A DNA stretch of 64,000 nucleotides from Metabacillus arenae (GTDB taxonomy: Bacteria; Bacillota; Bacilli; Bacillales; Bacillaceae), in the NCBI RefSeq assembly GCF_014773385.1, contig NZ_JACXAI010000002.1:186001-250000 (forward strand), read 5' to 3'. The position numbers and the translations under genes are program-made. Below are positions 16,237-23,891 of the stretch, one piece after another (position 1 is the stretch's first letter; each line of letters opens with the position of its first letter). The notes below the pieces were generated by a model. The model made no database searches. It saw only the letters and a program-made list of their open reading frames with translations, and had not been told where the DNA came from.

Positions 16237-16275
16237 AATATCTCTCCTTCTCGATAAAAATTCCATTTCATTGAC

Positions 16276-16530
16276 TTATAATTCTATACCATGTTTTTCA
16301 GCAATCATTTTAAGCAATCTATACTTTCCAACCAAACACACTTCTAATTTATTATCCATTCCATACTTCTCTAAGTAATCATAAAATGCGTTATGATGAG
16401 CGTTAGATGTTTCTATTAATATTTCGTATTCACTCTTATTTGACAACCCCTCCATACTCTTACGATAAAAATCAGAAATAAATTGTGCTTCCTTGTCTTT
16501 AAATTGAATACTGTCAATAATATCTTTCAT
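16276..16530 (-). CDS. Helical hypothetical protein (84 aa)
   Basis: ATG 16530 has AAAAGGAGTG upstream and is preferred over 16539. Begins MKDIIDSIQFKDKEAQFISD; all-helical. Not recognised. Confidence 0.65.
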   Translation of the reverse strand: MKDIIDSIQFKDKEAQFISDFYRKSMEGLSNKSEYEILIETSNAHHNAFYDYLEKYGMDNKLEVCLVGKYRLLKMIAEKHGIEL

Positions 16531-16571
16531 TGATATCACTCCTTTTTTTCGAATAAAAACTTCATTTTAAC

Positions 16572-16856
16572 TTAATATGGCTTACTTCCTATGTTTTCCT
16601 TGTGAATTTCCCATTGTTTAAACCATTCTCTTGCGTGTATTCTAAAAGCATTTTCATGTTCTTCATCATTTTCAACTGTAAAACTAGTATACTTTGCTTC
16701 CATTTTGTCTAATTTATCAAAATCACTATATCTCATTTTAACTTGAAATGGATATTCCCAATAATGTTGGCCAATCTTATAGTTATAAATTTTATTATCC
16801 AACAATAAAACACTTGCATATACTTCATGTGGATACGTATCAACCCAGTGCGCCAT
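16572..16856 (-). CDS. Hypothetical protein (94 aa)
   Basis: ATG 16856 with GGAGGAG upstream. Trp/Tyr/His-rich (MAHWVDTYPHEVYASVLLLD) with a short basic C-terminus; no recognised motif. Confidence 0.65.
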   Translation of the reverse strand: MAHWVDTYPHEVYASVLLLDNKIYNYKIGQHYWEYPFQVKMRYSDFDKLDKMEAKYTSFTVENDEEHENAFRIHAREWFKQWEIHKENIGSKPY

Positions 16857-16892
16857 ATGTTTCTCCTCCTCATAGGTAATAAAATATATGTT

Positions 16893-17177
16893 TCATTGAA
16901 ACTTTGATTCAATTTCTTTGTACTGTAATACCTTGACAAGATCTTTCTCAATCTGCTCCTTGATATTTTGGACACCGTTATTTATTTTCTTTTCATATGT
17001 AATACCGAATAACCCCTCTAAAAAATTTGGCTTATATATTATTTTAGATGTAGAAGTCCTATAAACACTTCTTCCATTTTCACGAACTTCTCTAACTTCT
17101 GCACTAATCCATGTGTAACTGGATACTTCAACCTTTATACAACATCTATGTACATTATCAATGTAATAAGTTTCCAC
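16893..17177 (-). CDS. Hypothetical protein (94 aa)
   Basis: ATG 17177, with GGTGAGG upstream. The first two thirds look like beta-strands (CCIKVEVSSYTWISAEVREV), and the end is helical. Part of the same leftward run; function unknown. Confidence 0.65.
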   Translation of the reverse strand: METYYIDNVHRCCIKVEVSSYTWISAEVREVRENGRSVYRTSTSKIIYKPNFLEGLFGITYEKKINNGVQNIKEQIEKDLVKVLQYKEIESKFQ

Positions 17178-17230
17178 TACCTCACCTCAAAGTCTGTTTG
17201 GAACTGATCTTTTTATTTAAAACTCAAGTT

Positions 17231-17368
17231 TCAATGCTTTTTATCCTTTCGGGCTTCATGTTTCATAAGCCATATGTCGATACGTGCGATAATCAAGAAT
17301 ATTAGGGTAAACTGAGCTAGGGCTACAATGAATCCCCAATAACCGTAGTTAGACGCTTCTATATTCAT
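17231..17368 (-). CDS. Small single-pass membrane protein (45 aa)
   Basis: ATG 17368 with GAGAGGGGAG. MNIEASNYGYWGFIVALAQF continues into one transmembrane helix and ends in a basic KHEARKDKKH tail, giving N-out/C-in topology. Function unknown. Confidence 0.6.
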   Translation of the reverse strand: MNIEASNYGYWGFIVALAQFTLIFLIIARIDIWLMKHEARKDKKH

Positions 17369-17415
17369 TATTTGTCTCCCCTCTCTTTAAAATTTCTGTT
17401 TTACATAGTTTTATT

Positions 17416-17973
17416 TTATTTTCTTTTAATAATATCATTAACTATCTTATCCTTTGTTTCCCAAAATAACTTCCATTCAATTTTATCAGAATATTCGTCA
17501 GCCTTTTTCAGTTGTTCAATAAGTTTATCTTGGGTTTCTTTTAGTTTTTGGTTTTCCATTTCTAGTTCACTTACATGCTCCATGTACATTAGCTTCTCAT
17601 CTTTCAATGTCTCAATTACTGGTAAATCTCCAATTGGACAAAGTAGCGATAATTGATTATAACTAGTTATTAGATTAGCCTCAGTCTCTTTCAGTAACTG
17701 CTTTAACTCCATAACCATTTGATAAATACCTTCTGGACTAGCAATTGCTAATTCAGGTGTTCCTGGTTGGAAGTCAACGTCAGATAGATCTTCACGAATT
17801 TTTAATAGCCAATCTGTACATTCTTTATAATCCTTATTTTCTTGCTGTAATTCTTTAATTTCTCTGATCATTTCATTAAAATCATCTTTATCAATCTGGA
17901 TATTAAAAACATATACGCCTTTTTGATTGTTGTGTGATTCCCAATTATTAATAACTTCATTAAATTTTTTCAA
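17416..17973 (-). CDS. Coiled-coil hypothetical protein (185 aa)
   Basis: ATG 17973. Nearly all helical, with long heptad-like runs (EMIREIKELQQENKDYKECT and ELEMENQKLKETQDKLIEQL). It has one CPIGDLP loop in the middle. Likely a dimeric structural or adaptor protein; no family recognised. Confidence 0.7.
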   Translation of the reverse strand: MKKFNEVINNWESHNNQKGVYVFNIQIDKDDFNEMIREIKELQQENKDYKECTDWLLKIREDLSDVDFQPGTPELAIASPEGIYQMVMELKQLLKETEANLITSYNQLSLLCPIGDLPVIETLKDEKLMYMEHVSELEMENQKLKETQDKLIEQLKKADEYSDKIEWKLFWETKDKIVNDIIKRK

Positions 17974-17991
17974 TTACTATTCCTCCTAATT

Positions 17992-18336
17992 TTAAATAAA
18001 CTCATCAAACATTCCCTTGACCCTATCTTTATACTCATTTAAATATATAATATATTTATTTTCATGGTAACTATTTTCTATCATTCTACCATCGAACTCT
18101 AATTCATTTATTTCCTCATCTATTCTTCCCATCGCAGTATGTAAATAATATTCAATATCCTCATTGCTCAAATTATGTAAATTATTATGTAAGACTTTCT
18201 TCATGTTCTGTAGCTCAATATTCTTATGTTCTTTCATTGTGTCAAATAACACTTCTTCTGACTGGTTCTCTAAATCAAGCAGTGTTGCAACTTCCCATAA
18301 ATCCTCTTCTTGATACTCACAATAAACTGTACTCAT
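17992..18336 (-). CDS. Acidic hypothetical protein (114 aa)
   Basis: ATG 18336 with AGGGG at normal spacing. Acidic and helical (EEDLWEVATLLDLENQSEEV). Not recognised. Downstream partner of the 57-aa gene at 18402. Confidence 0.65.
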   Translation of the reverse strand: MSTVYCEYQEEDLWEVATLLDLENQSEEVLFDTMKEHKNIELQNMKKVLHNNLHNLSNEDIEYYLHTAMGRIDEEINELEFDGRMIENSYHENKYIIYLNEYKDRVKGMFDEFI

Positions 18337-18401
18337 CCTTGTTCACCCCTTTCATTTTGTTGATAAATGAAATATAATCATAGATAAGGATTATGTTATT
18401 T

Positions 18402-18575
18402 TTATTTACTCAACAACTTCATATAACTCCTAATCATTTCTTTACGTATATCTCTTTTAGGTGGTCTTTTCGTATGTACTGTATCTTGCTGTAAATTTAC
18501 TCCATTATAATTCTTGTACTTTGCCTCAAAGATGTGTGTTACCTGTTCGTTAATTGCTACTTGTTGCAATCCCAT
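18402..18575 (-). CDS. Basic small protein (57 aa)
   Basis: ATG 18575 behind GGTAGAGG. Begins MGLQQVAINEQVTHIFEAKY; strongly basic middle (TKRPPKRDIRKEM). The first two residues resemble the start of the gene at 20477 only trivially. First gene of the operon from the promoter at 18616-18644. Confidence 0.6.
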   Translation of the reverse strand: MGLQQVAINEQVTHIFEAKYKNYNGVNLQQDTVHTKRPPKRDIRKEMIRSYMKLLSK

Positions 18576-18615
18576 AATCCTCTACCTCATTTCATTTATT
18601 TCATTTCACATCCTT

Positions 18616-18644
18616 ATTATATAATTCATTTATAAAAAACACAA
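18616..18644 (-). promoter_or_regulatory. Leftward promoter beyond the arbitrium locus
   Basis: Minus strand: -35 TTGTGT, 17-nt spacer, -10 TATAAT, with TATAAATGAATTA in the spacer, a variant of the recurrent element; a canonical copy lies just upstream around 18653-18670. Likely drives 18402 and the genes beyond. Confidence 0.6.
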
Positions 18645-18682
18645 CACTTTTTAATAAATTTATTTAAAAAATCATAGACAAA

Positions 18683-18728
18683 TAGGATTAGATTTCGACA
18701 CTCTTTTGGGAGTATTGTACTAATCCTA
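18683..18728 (-). terminator. Long hairpin after the aimX-position gene
   Basis: TAGGATTAG (18683-18691) pairs perfectly with CTAATCCTA (18720-18728), and an inner ACTC/GAGT stem makes a branched hairpin. The T tract is interrupted. Likely the 3' end of the arbitrium transcript. Confidence 0.55.
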
Positions 18729-18754
18729 AGCAGTATTATGTTCTTGCCTACACA

Positions 18755-18940
18755 TCAAACGGCAAACTCTGAAGCGTAAGTGTTGTTTATAAACACATCA
18801 TTCTTTACACTTCCTCCTGAACTACAGCCACAGTTTGATTTCCAACAGTACATGCAGATATCTTGATCATTTTTCTCTTTATTTAAACTGGACTCTAAAT
18901 AAGCCATTTGTAATGTAACTAATACACTTTTCTTTTTCAT
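18755..18940 (-). CDS. Cys-rich 61-aa protein in aimX position
   Basis: ATG 18940 with AAGGGATG upstream. The N-terminus is a helix (MKKKSVLVTLQMAYLESSLN); the middle is CMYCWKSNCGCSSGGS, a dense cysteine cluster. It is the first open frame after aimR-aimP, where SPbeta-group phages have aimX, the product whose expression AimR activates to block lysogeny. In phi3T, AimX has been reported to act through the host MazEF system. Whether this frame or only the RNA is the AimX equivalent cannot be told from sequence alone. No sequence match is claimed. Confidence 0.5.
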   Translation of the reverse strand: MKKKSVLVTLQMAYLESSLNKEKNDQDICMYCWKSNCGCSSGGSVKNDVFINNTYASEFAV

Positions 18941-18963
18941 ACTCTCTCATCCCTTCGCCATTT

Positions 18964-18995
18964 ATTCCAATTTTTTATTTTTGAAATCTTGGAAT
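18964..18995. promoter_or_regulatory. Inverted repeat, candidate AimR operator
   Basis: ATTCCAA (18964-18970) and TTGGAAT (18989-18995) are perfect inverted arms with an 18-nt A/T spacer, in the gap between aimP and the downstream gene. Known AimR proteins bind as dimers to two short inverted half-sites far apart, upstream of aimX. The arms differ from the SPbeta half-sites, and the spacer is shorter than I recall for them. Inference from position and geometry only. Confidence 0.4.
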
Positions 18996-19000
18996 TTTTT

Positions 19001-19045
19001 CTATAAAATACAAATGACGCTTAACCCAGAGGGTCAAACGCCATT
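19001..19045 (-). terminator. Hairpin terminator directly after aimP
   Basis: Arms 19013-19027 and 19031-19045 form a 15-bp stem with three G-U pairs and an AGA/TCT loop. Read leftward it is followed by TTGTATTTTATAG. It fits partial termination of aimR-aimP ahead of the aimX-position gene. Confidence 0.65.
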
Positions 19046-19070
19046 CATAAATTATGTATAATTTGTTTTA

Positions 19071-19196
19071 TTAACCTCCAATACCTGGCTTATAAGCCAT
19101 TTCGATATCAGATTTTTCGTTAGAGACAACGAATGCGCCAGCTCCTAGAGCAGCAACTAAACCTAAAGCAACTAATAATACAACTAATTTTTTCAT
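19071..19196 (-). CDS. aimP: AimP arbitrium signal pre-peptide
   Basis: 41 residues, ATG 19196 behind AAAGGAGGTG, 33 nt after the aimR stop. N-terminal secretion signal (MKKLVVLLVALGLVAALGAG), then a short pro-region, and a C-terminal hexapeptide. AimP precursors are exported and trimmed to a C-terminal six-residue signal that re-enters cells through the oligopeptide permease and is sensed by AimR. By that rule the mature signal here is KPGIGG (residues 36-41), unlike SPbeta GMPRGA or phi3T SAIRGA but keeping a Gly at the penultimate position. Gene order and size make the assignment firm; the exact cleavage point is inferred. Confidence 0.85.
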   Translation of the reverse strand: MKKLVVLLVALGLVAALGAGAFVVSNEKSDIEMAYKPGIGG

Positions 19197-19229
19197 GTGT
19201 TTCACCTCCTTTCAAAAGGAAGTGAATAA

Positions 19230-20396
19230 TCATAGGGCAAATAATTCTAATATATGATCACTCTCCCCTAGTTTTTTTAATTCAATTAACGGTGCATTCC
19301 TATAGAATTTATCACCGGTTAATTTAAAATACTTAATTGATTCATATAAATAAGATTTTTCTTTGCTAATTAATCCTCTAAAGTAATTATCATAAGCTAG
19401 ATCATAATCTGTAAGTTCGTGTTTGTTTAAGCTATTTAACATTTCCAGTGCTTCCTCAGATTGACCTATGCTAATTTTATGAAATATAATTTCTTGAATG
19501 TCGTCAATATCCTCTGATTCTTCTACTAGATAGCTGTTTTCTTTTGACCAATAGTTCGCCAAAAATGATAAACTTCTCTCCAACAGTGGCTTGTATATAG
19601 GGTTATATTCGCAAGCATCAACTCCTTTAAGAAAATAACTTCTAGCCTTATCATAATTTTCAAACATATAAGTATTGCCCAAGTTCATGTATCCTAATGC
19701 AATAAATCTAACTGTATTAGTAATTTTTAGGCATTTTTCAATACAATCTCTTGTTTCAATTACATCATTTTCAAATAATCTGGCATTGCCTTTCATTATT
19801 AATATTCTACAATTGAATGAATTTTTAATAAATGAACTTGAAAAGTTATTAATTAATTCCGTATCAATATAGTTTATAGTTTCTTCATGTCTTTTAAACT
19901 CTCTTTTGTTTAAATATTGATATAGGAACATTACTTTGCTAAATATTTTCATTTCAGCAGACTTAATTGAAATATCAGAAAGACTATCATTTGCTTGAAG
20001 GACACTTATTTCACCTTTTGTCATTTGTCTATGTAACTTATAAACGGCTGCCCATTCGTTACTTGTACTATTTTTACTCTTAGCTAATTTAATAATAAGT
20101 TCATCTGTTAAATCGTTCAAATTATTCACATCTGCATATTCTAATGCCTGTCTGGAACACTGTTTTTTTGGATCAAGTGTTAAGCTATACTCTGTAATTA
20201 GTTGATACTCTCTGTCAGGAAACAAACGCTTTACAATGAAAACCAGTACACTGAAATCTTCTAATTCTTTTTCGGGCTTATCTAAGAATTTTGTCAAAGC
20301 TGATGAACTACTTAGTCCAGCTTCAATTGATACTTCTTTAAGCAAGCCTCTGTTTTCATCAAATTTGTTTTTTAGCATTTGTTTTAAATCTGACAT
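19230..20396 (-). CDS. aimR: AimR arbitrium receptor/transcription regulator
   Basis: 388 residues (SPbeta AimR is 386). The N-terminal HTH region includes EVSIEAGLSSSSALTKFL. A long array of TPR-like helices follows, with the family landmarks FPDREYQLITEY, ALEYADVNNL, VYKLHRQMTKGEIS, LGNTYMFENYDKARSYFLKG and a C-terminal IELKKLGES. AimR binds DNA as a dimer and activates aimX; the AimP peptide bound in the TPR groove abolishes this and favours lysogeny. ATG 20396 has AAGGAGG 9 nt upstream (TTG 20405 lies in the SD). aimP follows directly. Confidence 0.95.
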   Translation of the reverse strand: MSDLKQMLKNKFDENRGLLKEVSIEAGLSSSSALTKFLDKPEKELEDFSVLVFIVKRLFPDREYQLITEYSLTLDPKKQCSRQALEYADVNNLNDLTDELIIKLAKSKNSTSNEWAAVYKLHRQMTKGEISVLQANDSLSDISIKSAEMKIFSKVMFLYQYLNKREFKRHEETINYIDTELINNFSSSFIKNSFNCRILIMKGNARLFENDVIETRDCIEKCLKITNTVRFIALGYMNLGNTYMFENYDKARSYFLKGVDACEYNPIYKPLLERSLSFLANYWSKENSYLVEESEDIDDIQEIIFHKISIGQSEEALEMLNSLNKHELTDYDLAYDNYFRGLISKEKSYLYESIKYFKLTGDKFYRNAPLIELKKLGESDHILELFAL

Positions 20397-20426
20397 TGAG
20401 TACAACCTCCTTGTTATTTTATTCTT

Positions 20427-20456
20427 ATTTTAACACTATTTCCATATGTATGTAAA
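20427..20456 (-). promoter_or_regulatory. aimR-aimP promoter
   Basis: Minus strand: -35 TTTACA, 18-nt spacer, -10 TAAAAT. A degenerate copy of the recurrent element lies upstream (20463-20480). Confidence 0.55.
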
Positions 20457-20476
20457 TACCTTTTTGATTTATTTAT

Positions 20477-20650
20477 TTATGAAAAATCATTTTCTACTTT
20501 AAATGTACTCTGATAATAAACAATATTTTGCTCTTGTAGAATATCAATCTTTACTCTATTTTCAAAATCCTTTTTTAACTTTTGGATAATTTGACCAGTT
20601 TCTTTAATTGTTTTAAATGGAATCGATCCTGCTATCGTATGCAGTCCCAT
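20477..20650 (-). CDS. Small hypothetical protein upstream of aimR
   Basis: ATG 20650 with GGGAGG. 57 residues beginning MGLHTIAGSIPFKTIKETGQ; mixed alpha/beta. It precedes aimR in the same direction. Not recognised. Confidence 0.6.
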   Translation of the reverse strand: MGLHTIAGSIPFKTIKETGQIIQKLKKDFENRVKIDILQEQNIVYYQSTFKVENDFS

Positions 20651-20679
20651 TTGTTTTTCCTCCCACTTGGTATATTTTT

Positions 20680-20708
20680 AGTATACTATACATGTATTTT
20701 AAATACAA
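20680..20708 (-). promoter_or_regulatory. Leftward promoter upstream of the 57-aa gene
   Basis: Minus strand: -35 TTGTAT, 17-nt spacer, -10 TATACT. ATACATGTAT forms a palindrome inside the spacer, and a canonical repeat element lies just upstream (20717-20733). Confidence 0.65.
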
Positions 20709-20779
20709 GTATTTTTAATAAATTTATTTATGAAATTTTTGATTAAAATCCGTGTTTTAAAGAAAGTTAGAAATCCACT

Positions 20780-21112
20780 TCACTTGTTATTATTCAAGAT
20801 TCTTAACGCTTCTTCTGGATCTAATCGATTTCTTTTACAATAGTTAATGAATAGTCTCCATTTATCAAATTCATTGAGTTTATCATCAATATTGGTTTCT
20901 TTTTCTGTCATCCCAAGTAGATAAGATGGAGACACATTATAGAATTTGCTAAGTATAACTAAATTCTCAGTTGATATGTCAAAAAGTCCTCGTTCTACCT
21001 TTGATAGATTGCTAACATCACATAATAATACATCTGCGACCTCTCGCAAAGTCAAACCTCTTTTTATTCTAATTTCTCTCAGACGCTTACCCAGTTTCTC
21101 TAAATGAGTCAA
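20780..21112 (-). CDS. XRE-family regulator (110 aa)
   Basis: TTG 21112 with GAAGGAG upstream. HTH: LREIRIKRGLTLREVADVLL then CDVSNLSKVERGLFDISTEN and LSKFYNVSPSYLLGM, the classic CI/SinR-type N-terminal domain, followed by a short helical C-terminus. Adjacent to the arbitrium locus, so possibly part of the switch or an immunity gene. Confidence 0.85.
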   Translation of the reverse strand: MTHLEKLGKRLREIRIKRGLTLREVADVLLCDVSNLSKVERGLFDISTENLVILSKFYNVSPSYLLGMTEKETNIDDKLNEFDKWRLFINYCKRNRLDPEEALRILNNNK

Positions 21113-21165
21113 TTTTAAATCTCCTTCAAAAACTTATGAGTATTAATTGTATACAGCAGTTCCTT

Positions 21166-21360
21166 TTAAAGCAAGATACTCTTTTCTACTTTTAATCTGT
21201 TTATTATATGATCCTGAAAATAATTTTCTGGCTCACAATCAATCCATAGCAACTTATCATCTACTGGAGTTTCTTTCGTGACAAGAAATTTCGCGCCATT
21301 AAAATGATCAATTAATAGCACTCCTTGAATATGCTCTTTCAATTCGATCAATTTTTTCAT
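21166..21360 (-). CDS. Hypothetical protein (64 aa)
   Basis: The ATG at 21360 overlaps the stop of the upstream 48-aa gene (ATGA). Beta-rich small protein with LLWIDCEPENYFQDHII. Not recognised. Confidence 0.6.
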   Translation of the reverse strand: MKKLIELKEHIQGVLLIDHFNGAKFLVTKETPVDDKLLWIDCEPENYFQDHIINRLKVEKSILL

Positions 21361-21503
21361 TTACCTAACTCCTTAGAATCTTTGACAGAAACTTTTAATT
21401 CTCCTTTAAAATAAGGCTCCAGAGCTTTTTTGAAAGCTTCCTCAATCTTCATAGTTCCATATGTTTCTTTCCCAACTCTTAGAGGGCTTTCTTTCTTTTT
21501 CAT
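21357..21503 (-). CDS. Basic small protein (48 aa)
   Basis: ATG 21503 with GGAG upstream. MKKKESPLRVGKETYGTMKI and so on; basic, possibly beta-alpha. Overlaps the following gene by 4 nt. Confidence 0.55.
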   Translation of the reverse strand: MKKKESPLRVGKETYGTMKIEEAFKKALEPYFKGELKVSVKDSKELGK

Positions 21504-21530
21504 TTTAAAACTCCTTAAAATTAGACTTTT

Positions 21531-21929
21531 CTATAGTTTTTCATTAATAAATTTAATCATTTGTTCTTTCATCAACTCTTTAATGAATACGTGCATAGGT
21601 TTATTGGACTTTAATTGATTACATCTTCTACAAGCACAAACCGTCATTTCTTCAGTTGTAAATATTTTATACTCTGATTGAGGAATAATATGGTCAATTG
21701 TGTTGCCATATTCACCACAATATTGACATACATTTTTATCTCGTTTAAGCACTCTTTCTTTTAAAGGAGGTAATTTTTTTGTAAGCTTAATAGCATCCGG
21801 TGCTATAATTTCTGCATAACCCTTATTAACTTCATAAAGAGCTTTTTCGTAGAATGTTTTACCTGGAACACCACTACTATGCCAATCTGCATAAACTTTA
21901 ATATAGTCAGCTTTATAATCTAATTTCAT
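21531..21929 (-). CDS. HNH endonuclease
   Basis: 132 residues with a complete HNH motif: VCQYCGE, then NTIDHIIPQS, then CACRRCNQLKSNKPM. The paired CxxC motifs bind structural zinc, and the DH and N supply the nicking site. Free-standing (no intron features beside it). It may be a mobile homing-type gene or a phage DNA-processing nuclease. Confidence 0.88.
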   Translation of the reverse strand: MKLDYKADYIKVYADWHSSGVPGKTFYEKALYEVNKGYAEIIAPDAIKLTKKLPPLKERVLKRDKNVCQYCGEYGNTIDHIIPQSEYKIFTTEEMTVCACRRCNQLKSNKPMHVFIKELMKEQMIKFINEKL

Positions 21930-21958
21930 TTAATTCGCCTCTCAATAAATTCAATCAT

Positions 21959-22396
21959 TTATTCTACAATAAACAATACCCGTGTACCGTCTGGATAATC
22001 CTCCACCTGATTGCCTACCCATGCTCCCGCACCGCGATTGTCAGAAGGAGTTACATATCTTACAGATGCTCCTGCGCCTCCTTCTTCACACATCGCCATC
22101 GGCCATTCATCACGGTCATACCCCGGTTTCGTAGGGATGCCCTCTAATGATTCTTCTCTTCTCTGATCTGCCCCATCACGATCAATCGTACAGATATTTG
22201 AAAGTTGTTTTTCCATGGCATGCTCAATATGTTGGGCTGTTTCTGGATATTTTTCAGAAGGGAAATTAAGTATGGCATCATAATCTTCTTTTAGTATATT
22301 AGTTGGTGAGATAGTTGTCTCTGATACTGGTTCTACAAGTTGACCACAACCCATAACGGATAGTAATAATAAAAATGTAATTAACTTCTTAGCCAT
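21959..22396 (-). CDS. NucA/NucB-family nuclease, lipoprotein
   Basis: 145 residues. ATG 22396 behind GGAGG. Signal [18 protein letters not shown] with a lipobox Cys at 18, so it is probably anchored outside the membrane. The mature part is the NucA/NucB nuclease domain: [44 protein letters not shown] and [19 protein letters not shown]. These enzymes degrade DNA outside the cell. In a prophage it could destroy incoming DNA at the surface or phage/host DNA after lysis; inference. Confidence 0.85.
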   Translation of the reverse strand: MAKKLITFLLLLSVMGCGQLVEPVSETTISPTNILKEDYDAILNFPSEKYPETAQHIEHAMEKQLSNICTIDRDGADQRREESLEGIPTKPGYDRDEWPMAMCEEGGAGASVRYVTPSDNRGAGAWVGNQVEDYPDGTRVLFIVE

Positions 22397-22427
22397 TAAT
22401 TCCTCCAGTTTAAATAAATGCAAACTT

Positions 22428-22685
22428 TTATTTTAATTCATTGTCCAATACTTCAACAAATTCATCGAATGTGTCAATGGTTGGATACCATGAATGCAGA
22501 TAAACAATTTCCGTGTAGCATTTCTCACATATAATTTCTAGTACACTATAACCTGTTCCATATTCAGTTGTAGCATTATTCCATTGTACATCTCCACGAT
22601 CAATACCCCTTTTACAATTTGGACAAATATGTTTATTATACTTCTTCAAAACTTTAGAAAACTCAATGTCTACCAAATTTAACAC
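22428..22685 (-). CDS. Zinc-ribbon protein (85 aa)
   Basis: [17 protein letters not shown] and [13 protein letters not shown] provide two CxxC pairs about 35 residues apart; the C-terminus is acidic. Start at 22685 with GGTG upstream. Function unknown. Confidence 0.7.
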   Translation of the reverse strand: MLNLVDIEFSKVLKKYNKHICPNCKRGIDRGDVQWNNATTEYGTGYSVLEIICEKCYTEIVYLHSWYPTIDTFDEFVEVLDNELK

Positions 22686-22710
22686 CTCTATTCTGCTTCG
22701 AACTAAAAGT

Positions 22711-22965
22711 TTATCCAGAAGATTTGCTTTTTCTATGCTCTTCTATCATCTTTGGGAGAGCATTATGCTTAGCTACTTCAAAAAATCTCTCAGCAATAAT
22801 GCTTTTTGACTTTTTAGCATCATTGTTAATTTTCTCTAGAATTGCCTCATATTGATCAACTTTTTCTTCTAATTCAACAATTTTATCAATTAAATCCTCA
22901 GAATTTAATTCATTGTTCGTATGCAATTTTAGAAGTTCTGACTTTCGCTTGCTTTTATTAGACAA
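22711..22965 (-). CDS. Coiled-coil small protein, TTG start
   Basis: TTG 22965 with GGAGAG upstream. Residues 20-60 are a heptad-like helix (EDLIDKIVELEEKVDQYEAI); both ends are basic. Not recognised. Confidence 0.65.
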   Translation of the reverse strand: MSNKSKRKSELLKLHTNNELNSEDLIDKIVELEEKVDQYEAILEKINNDAKKSKSIIAERFFEVAKHNALPKMIEEHRKSKSSG

Positions 22966-23018
22966 TTGGAATCACTTCTCTCCTTTTGAGGTTTATTAAT
23001 ATAGATGAAATTAAGACT

Positions 23019-23195
23019 TTATTTAGAAATTACAATATCTCTAATTTGTGCCACATCAAATGTCATTCCGTTTATTTTAATGGATTCCTCTTTGGCACTT
23101 GACCAAATATTCAATGCTTCAATAAGAATTGTATCAGGAACACCGTCTAAATCAATCCAGTTTTTATCTTTAAAACGAATCACAATGCTAAACAT
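23019..23195 (-). CDS. Small hypothetical protein (58 aa)
   Basis: ATG 23195 has AAAGGTGG upstream and is preferred over the frame start at 23234. Begins MFSIVIRFKDKNWIDLDGVP; beta-rich, ending in a helix. Not recognised. Confidence 0.6.
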   Translation of the reverse strand: MFSIVIRFKDKNWIDLDGVPDTILIEALNIWSSAKEESIKINGMTFDVAQIRDIVISK

Positions 23196-23226
23196 ATAAA
23201 CCACCTTTCTGTATAAGACATTTCTT

Positions 23227-23466
23227 TTATTCAATTACTTCAATTTCACCAACCCCATAATACCCCACGTATTCTATTTCATAAATCCATTCTTCTGATA
23301 ATTTACTAATTTGTTCCTCATCGACACTCTTTATTTCTACTCTAATTACTTTTTCTAATGCAATTAGAGCTTTATCTTTATCTAAATAATAATCATATTC
23401 TTTAAATGCTTGATTGTAAGCATCTGAAAAGTCACTATATACTCTATAAATAACCAAAATCTTCAC
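23227..23466 (-). CDS. Acidic hypothetical protein (79 aa)
   Basis: ATG 23466 with AAAGGATG upstream. Alpha/beta acidic protein (MKILVIYRVYSDFSDAYNQA and so on). Lies just after a strong inverted repeat that overlaps a -10 box (23508-23543). Confidence 0.65.
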   Translation of the reverse strand: MKILVIYRVYSDFSDAYNQAFKEYDYYLDKDKALIALEKVIRVEIKSVDEEQISKLSEEWIYEIEYVGYYGVGEIEVIE

Positions 23467-23507
23467 ATCCTTTCTAAGTAAAATGATTAATTTATTTTTA
23501 TATGTAT

Positions 23508-23543
23508 TTCAAAGGTAACTTTATTATACCAGTTACCTTTGAA
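23508..23543. promoter_or_regulatory. 13-bp inverted repeat enclosing a -10 box
   Basis: TTCAAAGGTAACT (23508-23520) and its perfect complement (23531-23543) flank a 10-nt loop. On the minus strand the loop reads GGTATAATAA, a TG-extended -10 with no clear -35. There is no T tract on the leftward side, so an operator-type promoter fits better than a terminator. Confidence 0.5.
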
Positions 23544-23548
23544 TATTT

Positions 23549-23890
23549 CTACACTTCGATACTTTTTATTTTCTCTTTTTTAATCAATCCCATCAGCCCA
23601 CCGATAATTAACAGGACTCCAGGTAGAATGTAGAAAATGAAAATTGATATTGTGCCACCAAGCCCTGCTACTGTCATAAATGTACCACCAAGCTTAGGTT
23701 TTCTTTTCACAACAATTGAACCAATTATTCCTACTATAGAAAACAATACTGCTGACCAACCTAGCCCACTAATTTCCATACTACCTGTAAATGCTTCATC
23801 TACGGCACCGATTAAAATTGCCATAACTGCACCTATAAGACCAAAGATGCCACCAATCAGACCTAGTACAAACTCAGTTGTTCTTTTCAT
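23549..23890 (-). CDS. DUF4064-type membrane protein
   Basis: 113 residues with about three hydrophobic segments rich in Gly/Ile (LGLIGGIFGLIGAVMAILIG, SAVLFSIVGIIGSIVV, IFIFYILPGVLLIIGG) and a basic C-terminus. This matches the DUF4064 small membrane proteins of Firmicutes, whose function is unknown. The gene starts 1 nt after the upstream lipoprotein stop, so the two are a translational pair. Confidence 0.75.
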   Translation of the reverse strand: MKRTTEFVLGLIGGIFGLIGAVMAILIGAVDEAFTGSMEISGLGWSAVLFSIVGIIGSIVVKRKPKLGGTFMTVAGLGGTISIFIFYILPGVLLIIGGLMGLIKKEKIKSIEV

Positions 23891-23891
23891 G

